Assembly (NCBI GenBank): GCA_900618795.1
Contig: UYJD01000008.1
Span: 879,662 to 943,661, forward strand
Source of the DNA: Cyanodermella asteris
Taxonomy: Eukaryota > Ascomycota > Lecanoromycetes > Ostropales > Stictidaceae
Direction: 5' to 3'
DNA: 64,000 bases
Below are positions 20,404 through 31,372 of the stretch, one piece after another (positions within the stretch are counted from its first letter, which is position 1; every line of letters starts with the position of its first letter). The position numbers and the translations under genes are program-made. The notes under the pieces are model-generated. The model did no database searches, had not been told where the DNA came from, and saw nothing but the letters and a program-made list of their open reading frames with translations.

Positions 20404-21810
20404 TTGTGCGTACGATATGGAATTGGGTAGCTGGGGGAGATGATATTTTATGTGATATGAACTGGGAGGTAATATTGGATTTTGTCTACTGACGTTGGGA
20501 GCGAAGGCGTTATATGGATCTGCATCGACCATACATATTGGGAATATAGTGCAGCACTTTGGCAGATGTTCAATATTACTGTAGTGAGCTTTTGACCCCA
20601 CGTTGGGCGCTCCTGGTCAGGTGTGACGAGGAAACCGAGCCGTGTCAGATTGCAAAGAGCGATAGATTGTCCAAGCCAAAAGTTTAGTTGTTTCGTGGGC
20701 AAGTTTCGGCCATTTCGCCCAACATGCCTATGCCGAGAAAGTCGATGTCATGATCGGAACCGCCACTACGAGACCCAAATCGAAAGACTAGCATCGTCAG
20801 CAACCGTGTCCTTCACTTTCAGCGGAGTGTCAATAGACCAGTCTTTCAACATCGCACGACTTTCCAGGACAACTCCCAAGCCGTCCGTGGGGCTCTTTGT
20901 ACTCTATTCGCTTGTCGCACGGAACATGTTAGATGCGGGCTCGTCGAGCGGGACCAGCTTGTTTGCTCAACCAGATCATGCTTGCTCCGGTAACTGAGCG
21001 CATGTACGTATGGATCCTGCATTCTGATAGCCATTCGTCGGTCGTTCGTACGGAATTCTCCGTTGTAAAGAAAAGCTCCTTTGTGCCAGAAGCTGGAAAA
21101 GGTAAAAATATAAATATTAAAAACATTATGCTCGGAATGACGACAAAGGCTGAAGTTAGTGCTGTGGTGCGAACAAGGTAGTAGGCGGAAGTACGCCTCA
21201 CCAATTATGTCAACGAGAAATCACTGAGCTCAGAAGCAGAGAAGAAACCACAGTTAACGGAATAACCGCATCCGTGACTTGGAAAGCATGTTCAGAACAA
21301 CCTGCGCAAGTACTCAAACAAGTGTTGTCGTGAGTAGGCTCTGTCACTTCGCAAAGTACGTGCAGGAGTACTGAGGGTAGTACCGGGGCCCCGGACCGAC
21401 CTCGAGACTGAGTGCTCTCAATCACCCTCGCACGTTTCGAGATGGCATGTGTCAGATATTCGCTTACCTTGAGAGGCATTTAGCGAATGAAAAGGTGCTT
21501 GAGTTTTGCAAAGGCATTATTCAATGCTTGGCATCGATGATGAAATCAATCATCGGCGTTGTCGAAGCGGGTGTGGGGTCAAAGTCTTTCGTCACCCTGG
21601 ACGCGTCATGAATTCGGCTCCCGTCCAATTGCATCGACTCACTGTTCAGTACCACCAGGCTGCCATTTCGTCTTCGCATCGAGCTGAGCACATCATCATG
21701 ATCATCATCACTCGCATCATCTAGTCCTGCTGGCTGATTCTCCTCTGTTTCTTCCCATTCATCTCCATCCCCTTCGTGTATCCCCCATCCATCAGCCTGG
21801 TGTCCGCAAC
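20404..21810. other. Intergenic, 1.4 kb
   Basis: No gene recognised. A short ATC/ATG-rich simple stretch lies at about 21,690-21,720, followed by a pyrimidine-rich leader before the FAS1 gene. Confidence 0.4.
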
Positions 21811-23481
21811 ATGAGGCTTCACACTGTTCTGCCGCTCACCGCGGTCCTGGCCAGCGCTTTTGTGCTGCCGGACGAACATATCATGAACGAACTTGCAATC
21901 GAGGACAATCGCCCTAGCAGCTATTTTTCCGAGCTCAAGAACTCGTTCAAGGAAGCTGTCGATTCGTCCAAGAGCACCATCGATGCCGCGACTGACGATG
22001 TTTCAACCGCAGCCAACGATGCTCTTCACAGCGTATACGAGTGGGTTGACGAGAAGGAGTCCGAAACTCAACAATGGCTCGAGGACTTTAGCGACGCTCA
22101 CAAAGATGCGTTCGACTGCGTTCAAGAGGAGGTCGATGCCGATACAATGCATGCTCACTGGCGTGAGTTGAAGGACGCAGCCAACGAGTGGCGAGAGGAT
22201 CTTGGTCTGGCTATGGAACCACACCGGGGCCCCCCTCTTCGTGGCGGTCCTGACAAGTTCCGCCGCCCGTACGGCGATGACCCCAGGGATTCTGTCCCTC
22301 CACCACCTCCTGGTCCTCCTGAAGAGGATGACCAGCACCACGAAAAGCCGCCCCACCACAAGAAGCCTCACCACGGCAAACCCCCTCACCACCACAAGCC
22401 CAACCTCACCGTGTATGAGCTCATCAACAAGAGCAAGTACACCACCAAGCTTGCCGAGCTTGTAAACCAGTTCCCCGACGTCGTGAAGAGACTCAACAGC
22501 ACCAAGGGCAACGTCACACTCTTTGCACCCACAGACAAAGCTTTCGAGAAGATCCCGAAGCACGGTCAGAAGCCTCCCAAGGAGTTCCTCGAGGCTATTC
22601 TGGCATACCACGTTGTGAACGACGTCTATCCCGCAGGCCGTGTGCTTGGGTCTCGCACTTTGGCTACAGCACTTTCCGGCCCGGGTCTGTCGGACACTCC
22701 TCACAAGACACCGCAGCGCATCAGCATCAACCTCAGCCTGAAGGGTCTGACCCTCAATTTCTACAGCCGAGTCATTGCTGTCAACATCTTCGGCACAAAC
22801 GGCGTCGTCCACGGCATTGACAGCATTCTGGTACCGCCACCCAAGGCTGCCAAGGTCATCCAGTTCCTGCCCGGCGAGTTCAGCACCCTGGAGCTCGGTC
22901 TCTTCAAAACTGGTCTCTTTGGAGCTCTTAACGATACCAGTAACCATCTTGGAGGTACTCTGTTCGCTCCCACCAACGCCGCTTTCCAGAAGCTGGGTCC
23001 CAGGGCCACTGGTTTCCTGTTCAGCAAGTATGGCCGCAAGTATCTCAAGGCACTCCTCGAGTACCACGTCGTGCCGAACATCACACTTTACAGCGATGCG
23101 CTCTACACTGCCCATAACAGTAAGGAGTCCGACGTTGACGCCAAGCGCACTTTCCACATTTACCTGCCGACTCTACTCAAGGACAAGTACTTGAGCATCG
23201 ATGTTGCTCACTGGTCGCGCTTCCTCGATATCAGGATCAACGGCTTCAACCACGTTTCGGTCACCGACGGCATTGTCAAGGACGGTGTCATTCACATTCC
23301 AGGCAACGTCATCATCCCACCAAAGAGCCCCGGCGGAGCTGCCGAAGCTCTTGACGGTGAGATTGAAGTTGAGGACTTGAAGGAGCATCTTGAGCCTTTC
23401 GTTGTGGATGATGAGGATTTTGAGGATGTCGACTTTGAGCTTCCTGGCGAAGAGCAGTCGTTCTTCGACTTTGAGCTGTAA
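21811..23481 (+). CDS. Secreted protein with two fasciclin (FAS1) domains
   Basis: Extracellular adhesion-type protein. Single exon, 556 residues. A signal peptide covers residues 1 to about 17 (MRLHTVLPLTAVLASAF). Residues 30-125 are a charged helical region. Residues about 150-197 are Pro/His-rich, with repeated PPHHKKPHHGKP-type units that could bind metal. FAS1 domain 1 (about 198-345) has the family blocks NVTLFAPTDKAFEKIP and AILAYHVVNDVYPAGRV. FAS1 domain 2 (about 348-500) has GTLFAPTNAAFQKLG and LLEYHVVPNITLYS, ending HIPGNVIIPP. The tail is strongly acidic. No GPI signal is evident at the C-terminus. Fungal FAS1 proteins are wall-associated or secreted and often linked to adhesion; the role here is inferred. 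Confidence 0.93.
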   Translation: MRLHTVLPLTAVLASAFVLPDEHIMNELAIEDNRPSSYFSELKNSFKEAVDSSKSTIDAATDDVSTAANDALHSVYEWVDEKESETQQWLEDFSDAHKDAFDCVQEEVDADTMHAHWRELKDAANEWREDLGLAMEPHRGPPLRGGPDKFRRPYGDDPRDSVPPPPPGPPEEDDQHHEKPPHHKKPHHGKPPHHHKPNLTVYELINKSKYTTKLAELVNQFPDVVKRLNSTKGNVTLFAPTDKAFEKIPKHGQKPPKEFLEAILAYHVVNDVYPAGRVLGSRTLATALSGPGLSDTPHKTPQRISINLSLKGLTLNFYSRVIAVNIFGTNGVVHGIDSILVPPPKAAKVIQFLPGEFSTLELGLFKTGLFGALNDTSNHLGGTLFAPTNAAFQKLGPRATGFLFSKYGRKYLKALLEYHVVPNITLYSDALYTAHNSKESDVDAKRTFHIYLPTLLKDKYLSIDVAHWSRFLDIRINGFNHVSVTDGIVKDGVIHIPGNVIIPPKSPGGAAEALDGEIEVEDLKEHLEPFVVDDEDFEDVDFELPGEEQSFFDFEL

Positions 23482-24978
23482 AGTTCTCGTTCAGTAGAAT
23501 GAGCCAAAATGCCCACCTCTTGGGTAAGTTAGCTAGCTTGTACGAATGAAATGTGATGACGAATAGAGTATCGTGGTCTTCAAATAGAGTGACATGAACT
23601 TATTCAATAGCTAGTGATCGCATCAGATCTGCATATCACTCCAGCAACAAGAGCTACTCACTTCCTGCTAGACATGCCTCGTCGGTCTTTGAACAACCAT
23701 CTGCCAAACTGCGCTCCCTTCAGTTTCACCTCAAAAAAATATTCACGGGCGAGTCCCAATTCTTCTGAGGCCAAGCATTCTCTGCTCGCGAACTCCTTGC
23801 GACGCATCTGATGTCGTATGCTGTTTCAACCTTCAGCTCAGAACGCGACATGAATTACAGCTTGAACAAAACAGTCTCGCAAGTATATATCTCTGGGCTA
23901 AGTGCGTATGTACGCCAGACCTCGAAAGCACCGTCCATGTATGTCCCCGCACTGTACGAAAATATCTTGACTGTCTTGAAAACCGGCATCCAAGATCCCT
24001 CCCCGGACCATGCAAATGTACACTTCCGCCCATAGCTTCCAAGCTCCTTCGCGAAGACGGCCCGATCCTATTGATTCCGCCCCCTGAATCGCAAACTCGC
24101 GATTGGTCACGTTCGACGGGAACGAGAACAAGGCGCAAGGGGCGGCGGGCCCAGATCAAGCTTCATTTTACTTTCTCGTCCGAGAAGCCACGCTAAGCCC
24201 GATTGGGGCTTCAGAGTGAAGTTGAACAACCACTTACGTCTTTGCATCTGGCTGGGAGGCACTGGTGGCGTTGCGAGTTGAGAGCTGAGCTTCCTCACGG
24301 CGGTGCTGCGATGCTGTGGCGTTACGTACATACTTCGTGTGTTTGAGTTCTTTCGGACACGCTGTGATTGGTCAATCTTGTACACTCTGAGCGAGTGCCC
24401 ACGAGGCCCTTTCCTCGGGGCGAAGAAGGGTTGTAAGTATCTCTCAAGCCTAGCACAGGTCCCTCTCTACTTTTCAGCGGGCTTAAAGCGATAAATAGGA
24501 GGTTACTGATTAAGGAGAGTCAAAGCCGTCAGGCAACCGATTTACGACTAGAACCGTACAGTCTAATCTAATAAAAGGGCCCCTACGGCTCTCGCGACGA
24601 ACAGTGCACTCGGTCCACCAACCACAGAGTGTCCGAAACAACTCTAACACATGGAAATAATCCCTGCTTGAGTCGCTCAGCGCGTAGGCTCGCCGAGTGC
24701 GAAGTCTAGATGGCTTGCCACGAGGCACGAGCTTGTTCGATTTTGCCGGGATGTTCCTGGACTGGAGACGCTAAGGTAGGTACAGTATGCTATATGGCCT
24801 CAGGAGAGCCCTCTTCTGAACGCCTTCTTCTTGGTCTTTGACGCGCTCCTTTGGATTGGAGTTGTTCACCTTGAGTTACGCCCTTCACTCTCTCGGACGT
24901 CTCGATAATAATTTCTGTCGCTCATTAATATTACTATCTTAATTGTACAAAGACGCAGTCTTTTGCTGTGTATGAACC
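23482..24978. other. Intergenic, with a diverged inverted repeat
   Basis: 1.5 kb with no complete gene. The main content is an imperfect inverted repeat at about 24,326-24,415 and 24,568-24,655, listed separately. Confidence 0.4.
24326..24655. repeat. Imperfect inverted repeat whose arms encode similar peptides
   Basis: The plus strand from about 24,326 and the minus strand from about 24,655 share roughly 85 bp. The first 40 bp are over 80% identical by eye, including TTTCGGACAC-CTGTG-TTGGT. Read outward in the same frame, the arms give VFEFFRTRCDW...CPRGPF and VLELFRTLCGW...SRRGPF. Most differences are synonymous or conservative, and one codon is inserted. About 150 bp separate the arms. 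No flanking target duplication was seen. It could be an unknown DNA element or a duplicated, inverted gene fragment. Confidence 0.55.
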
Positions 24979-26507
24979 ATGCAGTTCTCTCTACTTTCCG
25001 TCCTTTTGGGGGTGGGCCTTGCGTCCGCTACCAGCATCAAGGCCAGTACCGAGTCGGTCACGGCCGCTGGGTCAGTGAGCGCTGTTCCGTCTTCTGCTGC
25101 GAGCGGATGTCCTCTTGGTGAGCATTCCTCAGTCTCGTTGCGTCGTTGACGATCGTCTCTAACCTGATTAGACAACTGTCTGTTCAAGGACCGGCTCGGC
25201 CAGCAGGAACAGGCGACAGCATCATCATTCTGTTCCAAGTTCCTTACCACCTCTCAAGGTACCGTGACGGTCACAGCCGTTCAGTCAGGCTTCGCAACCA
25301 TCACCAACACCGTGAGTCCCAAAAACTGAAACCCTTTCCCAGAAAGACGTCGAACTGAAGCAATATCTAGGTCCCAGCAGCCAGCGCCACGGTCATCATA
25401 ACCCAAACCGTCACCGCCCTCGCAGGCCAAACATGCACCACCACAATCTCCAGCGCTACGAACTTCCCAACCATCGTCAACTACCCGACACGCGCGCCCG
25501 CCTCCGGGTCCACCGTGCCCAAGGCCCGTCGCGATGTCTCTGCGTCCGACGCCCCCTCCTTCTTCACCACCGGCTGCAAGACCAAATGCAAGAACCAGAA
25601 CGCCAAGATCAGCAGCGCGTGTAGCTGCCTCCTCACCAGCCCGACAGTGACCGTGACACAACCAACAACCATGATCGCAACCGCGACCTTCGTGCCCCCG
25701 ACCCAGACTGTCCTCGCGGCCACGACGACCACCCTGACCGTCACGCTGTGCACTTCGTTCGTGACGGCGAACGTCGGTGCTTTGTCCTGCGGAACGACGT
25801 TCACGGCCGTGCCGGCGGCGAGCACGTCCGGGACCAAGAGCTGCCCCAGCAGCGTCCCGGCCCCGTCTCAAAACGTCCTCTTCCGCATCGAGGGCAACGA
25901 CTCCGAAGGCACAATCTTCGAGGACTGCCAGGTCTCCGGGCCCCGCACCATAACCACGCCCTCCGGCGGCTCGCACCTCTGCGACGGAACGAACAACGGC
26001 GCCAACGGCACCCCGGGCACCACGCCAACCGACCTGATCGACGCGGCCGGCCGCGCAAACGGCTTCGGCTTCGACGGCACCTACGACGGCCAACTCGACG
26101 ACTACATCATCACCTCCATCGGCGCGACGGCCCAGAGCGCCACCCAATTCTGGGGCATCCTGAACAACGGCCAGTTCACGCCGTCGGGCGGCTGCGAATT
26201 CGAGACGGTCAACGGCGACCGCTCGCTCTGGGCCTTCGACGCCTTCAACGCCAACGCCTTCCTGAGGGTGCAGCCCGACTACGCGGTCGTCGAGGCCGGG
26301 AGCGGCAGCGTGACGGTCGTGATTACGGACGATCAGACCGGCAACCCGATCCAGGGCGCGACGTTTGCGGGTCAGGCCAGTGATGGGAACGGACAGGTTG
26401 TGTTTGCGGTCCCAACCACGCCGGGTTGCTATCAGTACAAGGCCACGAGGGAGAGTGCGGTGAGGTCCAATGCTTTCTACTTGACCGTGGTCGAGCGCTT
26501 TGCTTGA
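24979..26507 (+). CDS. Secreted protein with DUF4430-like and Ig-like C-terminal domains
   Basis: Three exons (24,979-25,117; 25,172-25,311; 25,371-26,507), 471 residues, all GT-AG with frame preserved. A signal peptide covers residues 1 to about 18 (MQFSLLSVLLGVGLASA). The first 190 residues are Thr/Ser/Val-rich with scattered cysteines (GCPLDNC, KTKCKNQ, CSCLL), suggesting a glycosylated, disulphide-bonded ectodomain. A block near residues 345-385 (FWGILNNGQFTPSGGC ... LWAFDAFN) resembles the DUF4430/cobalamin-binding-like fold seen in fungal secreted proteins. Residues about 390-470 form an Ig-like domain (VTVVITDDQTGNPIQGA ... GCYQYKA). The function of the family is unknown. Its GC-rich third exon produces long spurious ORFs on the opposite strand. 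Confidence 0.85.
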
Positions 26508-27548
26508 GATAGTCTATACTAGTAGCGGGACATTGATCTCGGATTGGGAAACCTAATCAGATCGTCGACGTTGCTCAACCTTACCATTTGCAGCTGTATC
26601 GTCGAGTTCACACGTGCCGAAGATTCCGAACGGTTTTGGGAGCAGTAAATCCTGATGAGAAGCTGTACAGCAATTGTTCTCGGTCGAGTCCGATATGATA
26701 ACGTACCGCCGTGAACAGCGTTTGATTGGGAGATGAGACTCATGGGTGTCCTTGCATTTCAGGCCAGCGATGTGCGTATTCATGTCCCATTCCCAACCAG
26801 GCTAATATCGAAGAGCATGGTCCTCATCAATTCAGCCTCAACAAAAGCTGCCGGGCTGTTCATGAAGGCGTACACTAAAGATGGCAGTCCGGATAAGGCA
26901 GACAAGGTTCTGGTCGCCGTGTCGCTCGCACGCACTCGAACTGGAAAACTTTTGAAACGACGTTTAGAATGAATGGTGCGTGGATGTCGGTCTATTTTTT
27001 GAACAAAACCCACACCAGGTCGCTTTCAGGTTGCGGAAACAGCCGATGAAAAGGCAGTCGAAGCCGTGGTCGCGTAAATGCAGGTAATGCAAAAGAACGT
27101 AAAATGATCGACGTTGTCGGGAAAGTAAGTCCGAGAGAAAGTCCTTGAAGAAGTATTTAGGAGAGTTCTTAGGAGAGTATCTTGAAGAGTACCTGGGAGA
27201 GTAATTGGGAGATTACCTGGGAGAGTACTTGGAAGAGCCCTTTGGCGAGTACCTTGGAGGGTCTTCAGAAGGGTTTAGAGGGATACTTAGCTGGATAGTT
27301 GGCAGGGTAGTTGGAAGGGTATCTGCCAGGGTAGTTGGAAGGGCGTTTGGAAGGATACTTGGAAGAGTGCTTGGTAGACTGCCTGCCGAGTACTGCTGGC
27401 ATTCAATTCCATGAAAAGAACAAAACAGACCTGGCGTGAGTGATATCTCTATTCAGCGTAAGAAGTAGCCTCTCGCGGCAGCCCGAATCTATCAACGCCT
27501 CCTCGCGTTTGCGGCCGAAGCCGGCCCAAATCTCGAACACCAGACGTA
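26508..27548. other. Intergenic, with a 12-bp minisatellite
   Basis: About 1 kb between convergent genes. The only structure seen is the tandem repeat at 27,129-27,392. Confidence 0.45.
27129..27392 (+). repeat. Degenerate 12-bp tandem repeat (minisatellite A)
   Basis: About 22 head-to-tail units of exactly 12 bp. The consensus is near GTACTTGGGAGA, for example GTACCTGGGAGA at 27,189 and GTACTTGGAAGA at 27,225. The phase slips by 2 nt near 27,280; beyond it the units read AGTTGGAAGGGT and similar. Translated, the first half gives repeats like GEYL and the second half GRVV. No gene context supports coding, so non-coding minisatellite is the simplest reading. Confidence 0.85.
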
Positions 27549-28339
27549 CTAGTCGTAGAACCTCCTGTTTTCGTTCTTTCCAAACAATTTGACCCTGAGT
27601 GAGGGCAGCGCGTCCGTTTCAAGCAGCTTCAGGCGCTCTTCCAACGAGTTGTTGAACTCGATTTTGCCGTTACCTCCAACCACGATTACACCGCCAGCCG
27701 AATCCTCGGGAAGAGGGTCCTTTTCGTCGAGTGAAACCTCCACCTCCTTGTCCGTCTTGTCCTTGTACTCCTTCTTCGCCGCCTCGATCGCCTTCTCGAC
27801 CACCGCCTTATCCGCCTTCCTCGCCCTGACCTGAACCTTCCCCTCCAACAAAGCATACAATCCCTCCAACACTAGCCCCTTCAACACGCCCTCATATTTA
27901 CCCTTATCCTTGCTCGCATTCTTGAGCTCTTCCCGAGCCTTCTCAAACAACTCATCCAGCAGCTCCTGACGGGCACTCAACACCCGGATTCTCGTCTTAT
28001 TCGCCAGCGTCGAGCGAGTAATCTGCTGGCTCATGGCGGCTTGCTTGCTCTTCTTGGCGTACTCTGCATCAATGGAGGCGGTCTCGCTGCGGACGAGCTT
28101 GGACTTTTCTATGGCGAACTCTTCATCGGCTTTGATTTTGATTTCGGAGGCTTTTTCGAGGGCTTCTTGTTTGATGAAGGCCGTCATCTTCTTGAGCTCG
28201 GACGCTACCTGTAAACGGGACCTGTCAGCTTGTGTTTCGAGGGCAGCTGTCGTTCGCAGGTCGCTTGTAGAGGCCCGGCGACCGGGATTGTGTATAGGCG
28301 GAGACTGACCTGATCGTCCGACATTGCGCGCGACGACAT
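27549..28339 (-). CDS. VMA4: V-type proton ATPase subunit E (Vma4)
   Basis: Peripheral-stalk subunit of the V1 sector. With subunit G it ties the catalytic head to the membrane sector of the vacuolar proton pump. Exon 1 (28,339-28,310) encodes MSSRAMSDDQ; exon 2 (28,208-27,549) continues VASELKKMTAFIKQEA. The total of 229 residues is standard for fungal subunit E. The donor is GTCAGT, the acceptor ACAG, phase 0. The N-terminal half is the long charged stalk helix (EALEKASEIKIKADEEFAIEK). The C-terminal half has the conserved GGVIVVGGNGKIEFNNSLEERL block. Subunit B of the same complex is encoded 23 kb away in this window. There is no sign of co-regulation beyond sharing a complex. Confidence 0.96.
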
Positions 28340-29400
28340 CTTGAGCCGGTGGAGCTTCTTTCGTCGGAGATTGTGGATTGGGAGGAGGTGATGGGAGATG
28401 GGATGGGGAGCTGTGGTGGTTGGAGCTATTCCACGGTTAGCCAAGAAAGCTCGATTTCCGCGGCCAGCTGTTCGAGAATTGAAGCTGGATTGAGCGGCCG
28501 GTGTGGATCAGCGTACCTGGCTCGTCGCAAAGTGAGGTGCGAAACGAAGAGGCGTATGCTGGGGTGGTGGAGTAGGCGTTTGAGGTGGGTGAATGATCAG
28601 GTGGTGGGAGAGTTGTCGGCCTGGCTGTCTGATGATCGGCGGACTGGACGCCGAGCTCGATGCCGCTGTCGTCACTCCATTTGCTGCTCGAGCCACGGGC
28701 ATGTCGCTAACATGAAAGTTTGTTCATTGTGTCTGCTGCGATTTATGCTTCACATTGATGCTGTTTCGAATTTTGTTAATTTGGAGAGATGGCTTACGGG
28801 TGAAAGCGAAGCAGGCTGGGCACCTACGCGCTTGCTACAAGCTCACTTAGCACTTGCCATGTATCAACTGCTGCCAGGAGCAGCTGCAGATATGGTCAGT
28901 ATTTGCAGCACATCTGTATGACTACTTATTCCTGGCCGTCTCGAGCATGGTAGTCCAAGGCATATGCCGCGAATATCGTCAGCCAATCTTGAAATCAAAT
29001 CAATTGACAGACCAGCTCATGATTTATTCTGGCCAGCTTTAGTAAGGCGACCGACCACTCTTTGATTAGCCATTGCATTTTCGCCATCTCTAAGCTCGCT
29101 ATATACGAGTCTGTGCCCTATGTTTGAGCATGACCGTTGAGATCCAAGGTTTCAAGTCTCATAACCAGGCAGCTCCCACTCCGGAGCCAAAGGTTGACCG
29201 TCGTTCCTTTGGAAATCAGAGAACGAACCAAGGAAGTTATCATTGGCTAGCAAATTCGACAATGCCAAAAATCATTCCCTGTTGTCAGTCCCTGCCATGG
29301 GCTCGACCAAAATTATTGAGCCCTCATCTGTGTATCTGTCCCTCCTCTTAACACTGTCCGAAGCTCTGTCCCAGGCAATTTCGGTGCTTCATGACCGAAA
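28340..29400. other. Intergenic, VMA4 to F-box gene (divergent)
   Basis: About 1.06 kb shared upstream region of two divergent genes. ORFs here are short and GC-biased, and none is recognised. Confidence 0.4.
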
Positions 29401-30969
29401 ATGGCTGACTCGTCGGGACGTGAGCGATATTGGTACGAACTCCATAATAGGACAGTCCGTCCATCGCCATCGGAGTGGATGCGCCGCCTCATCGGGAATG
29501 CAAATGCATCGAAACTGCCCAAAGCACGCAAGCCGGCACCAGAAATACCCCTGGAAATCGCCCAAATGGTATATTAGCTCCATCGTGCCTGTTTTGGTCA
29601 GCTGAGACTAACCAAACAGATATGCCGCAATCTTATCCGAGACGATTATCTGAATGAAGCCGAGAGGCAGAATCTTCAGAATGCACGCTTGATAAACCGG
29701 ATGTTCTCGATCGCAGCGAGCGAGCTTCTTTTCTATGTATTCTGGGTGTCGCCCGGGAAACTGATCAACAGCATTGTTCCGCTCCTGCGAGACGAAAATC
29801 GCAGCGAGCTCGTGCGTGAAATAGCTTACAATTTTCCGAGTTCCTTGCCAGAGAGGCCACCAAAGGCTGTTGTTATGCGAAATATCTTCCGGGCGTGCCG
29901 GCGGCTCAAGAATGTATACAAACTCACCGTAACTTCGTCCGGTCCAGATGAAACCGCATACGGTGAGCATTCGGGCTCAAACGTTGACTCCTTTGATACC
30001 TGCGAGGCCCACTCACGCTGGAACCGCCTGTTTTTAGAATGGATGGAGGAGTTACGTCGCATGGCCCTGCTCTTACCAAGGCTGGAAACGGTCCATGTTA
30101 TATCCATTCCTGAGATGCTGCCGGTTCTCTGCAGGCATGCGCCGGTAAACACCGTCGAACAGGTGATGATTTCGGTGGTTCAGCCTGTATCTGACACGGT
30201 GCCAAGAGCCATTCATCTGCATGAATTGTTGCAAAACACACAGCTTGAGCTGGAGGCACTCACAATACGCTTGCATGAAGGGGAAGGAACGTTTGCAACT
30301 TGTTTGAGACAAGTCTCGTGCCCGCGTCTGCGTTATCTTAGGCTCAGCAGGTTGTGGTTCGGCGGAGACGATGATTACCAATTTTCTGACCTCCTTGAGT
30401 CCGCTCGCGAAAGTCTGAATACGTTAAAGTTGGAGCGGGTCGAGTTACTTCCACCGACATGGTCGAGATTGTTCCAAGGCCTCGCGCTATGCAGGAATTT
30501 GACAACATTGGAGCTCCAAGAGAACCTTCGCATGACAAGCGGTTCACGATTAGACGGAGTACAATTTAGGCTGAAAAGGCTGCAGCTCAGCATGGGAAAC
30601 ATTTGCCAGACGCTCCTACTTCAGCTCATTCGGACCAGCAGGAAAAGCTTGGAGCTGGTAAGAATTGCAGGCATGGCCATCTCGGAGAACAATGTTGTCA
30701 ACAATTCTGGCGCCAATCCGGCTACTTCGGAGAATTGCGGAGGGCGACACTGGTTTCCAGTCATAGAGAGCCTGATCAAATGCGAGAAGCTGGATGAGCT
30801 TCTCCTTTGGGGTCTTATGTGTTGGGAGATCACCTCATGGGACCAGGTGCCATGGATTCATGACAAAGAATGCAAGCGCAGTGATTGTTTTTTCGACGGC
30901 AACAACGAGGTCGTTGAGCATTTGTCTCCGGATGCACACAACGTGTCTCAGATCGGCTATAATTTGTGA
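29401..30969 (+). CDS. F-box-like protein with LRR-like C-terminal region
   Basis: Probable substrate receptor of an SCF ubiquitin ligase, or an orphan F-box protein. Exon 1 (29,401-29,568) starts MADSSGRERYWYELHN and ends PEIPLEIAQM. A GTATAT donor and an ACAG acceptor at 29,619 join it to exon 2 (29,620-30,969), which begins ICRNLIRDDYLNEAE. The 505-residue product has an F-box-like segment at about residues 45-85 (EIPLEIAQMICRNL...LINRMFSIAASELLF). Leucine-rich stretches follow (LRYLRLSRLWF, LNTLKLERVELL, NLTTLELQENL, LKRLQLSMGNI) spaced about 25-50 residues apart, typical of fungal F-box/LRR-like proteins. An open frame in another phase continues downstream (listed separately), so the 3' end may be incomplete. 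The substrate is unknown; such genes expand quickly in moulds. Confidence 0.75.
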
Positions 30970-31372
30970 AAAACGTGGACCTGCCGCCGATAAGATTTAC
31001 CACGACATCGGGGAGCTAATGAGGGTGGTACGCAGACGGAGAGAGGACTGGGGTGGTTCTTCTCCATCGGAGTACATGGTTCCTTTGGGAAAGGATTTCG
31101 CTACACTGTATCCATGGCGTGACATACAAGAGAGGAGGGCAACAATGAATTGCGTATATCCATGGGATCCTGTTAATGGATATCGAGAGGCAGATGGTCG
31201 GGATCCAGTCAAAGAGTCGGAAGTCGAGGACTCTGGCAAGCCAGGCACCAGACAGGACATTGAGCACCAGAGTCGCGACCTTTTTGGTATTTACCACCTG
31301 TTTGTATGCGCGTGGGCATTCATTTTCTGGACTGTGCTCGCTTCGTTGGAAGTTCTTTTCAGACAAACTTGA
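30970..31372 (+). other. Possible 3' exon or small ORF after the F-box gene
   Basis: A frame open from 30,794 to 31,372 overlaps the end of the F-box gene. It encodes a hydrophilic stretch (ELMRVVRRRREDWGG, GREADGRDPVKE-like) and then a hydrophobic C-terminal segment (LFVCAWAFIFWTVLASL) that could be a membrane anchor. It may be a spliced continuation of the F-box gene or a separate small gene. No strong donor/acceptor pair links the two: the best candidate is a GTGTCT donor with a GATAAG acceptor, and it lacks a good branch site. Confidence 0.35.

Noticed and set aside
22003-23157. 384-codon ORF antisense to the FAS1 gene
   Set aside because: It mirrors the codon bias of the real gene, has low-complexity Val/Gly/Leu composition, and the sense protein has clear domains and a signal peptide.
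25281-26147. 288-codon Gly/Arg-rich ORF antisense to the secreted protein
   Set aside because: A product of GC-rich third positions on the sense strand. The composition is unnatural and the sense frame is supported by introns and domains.
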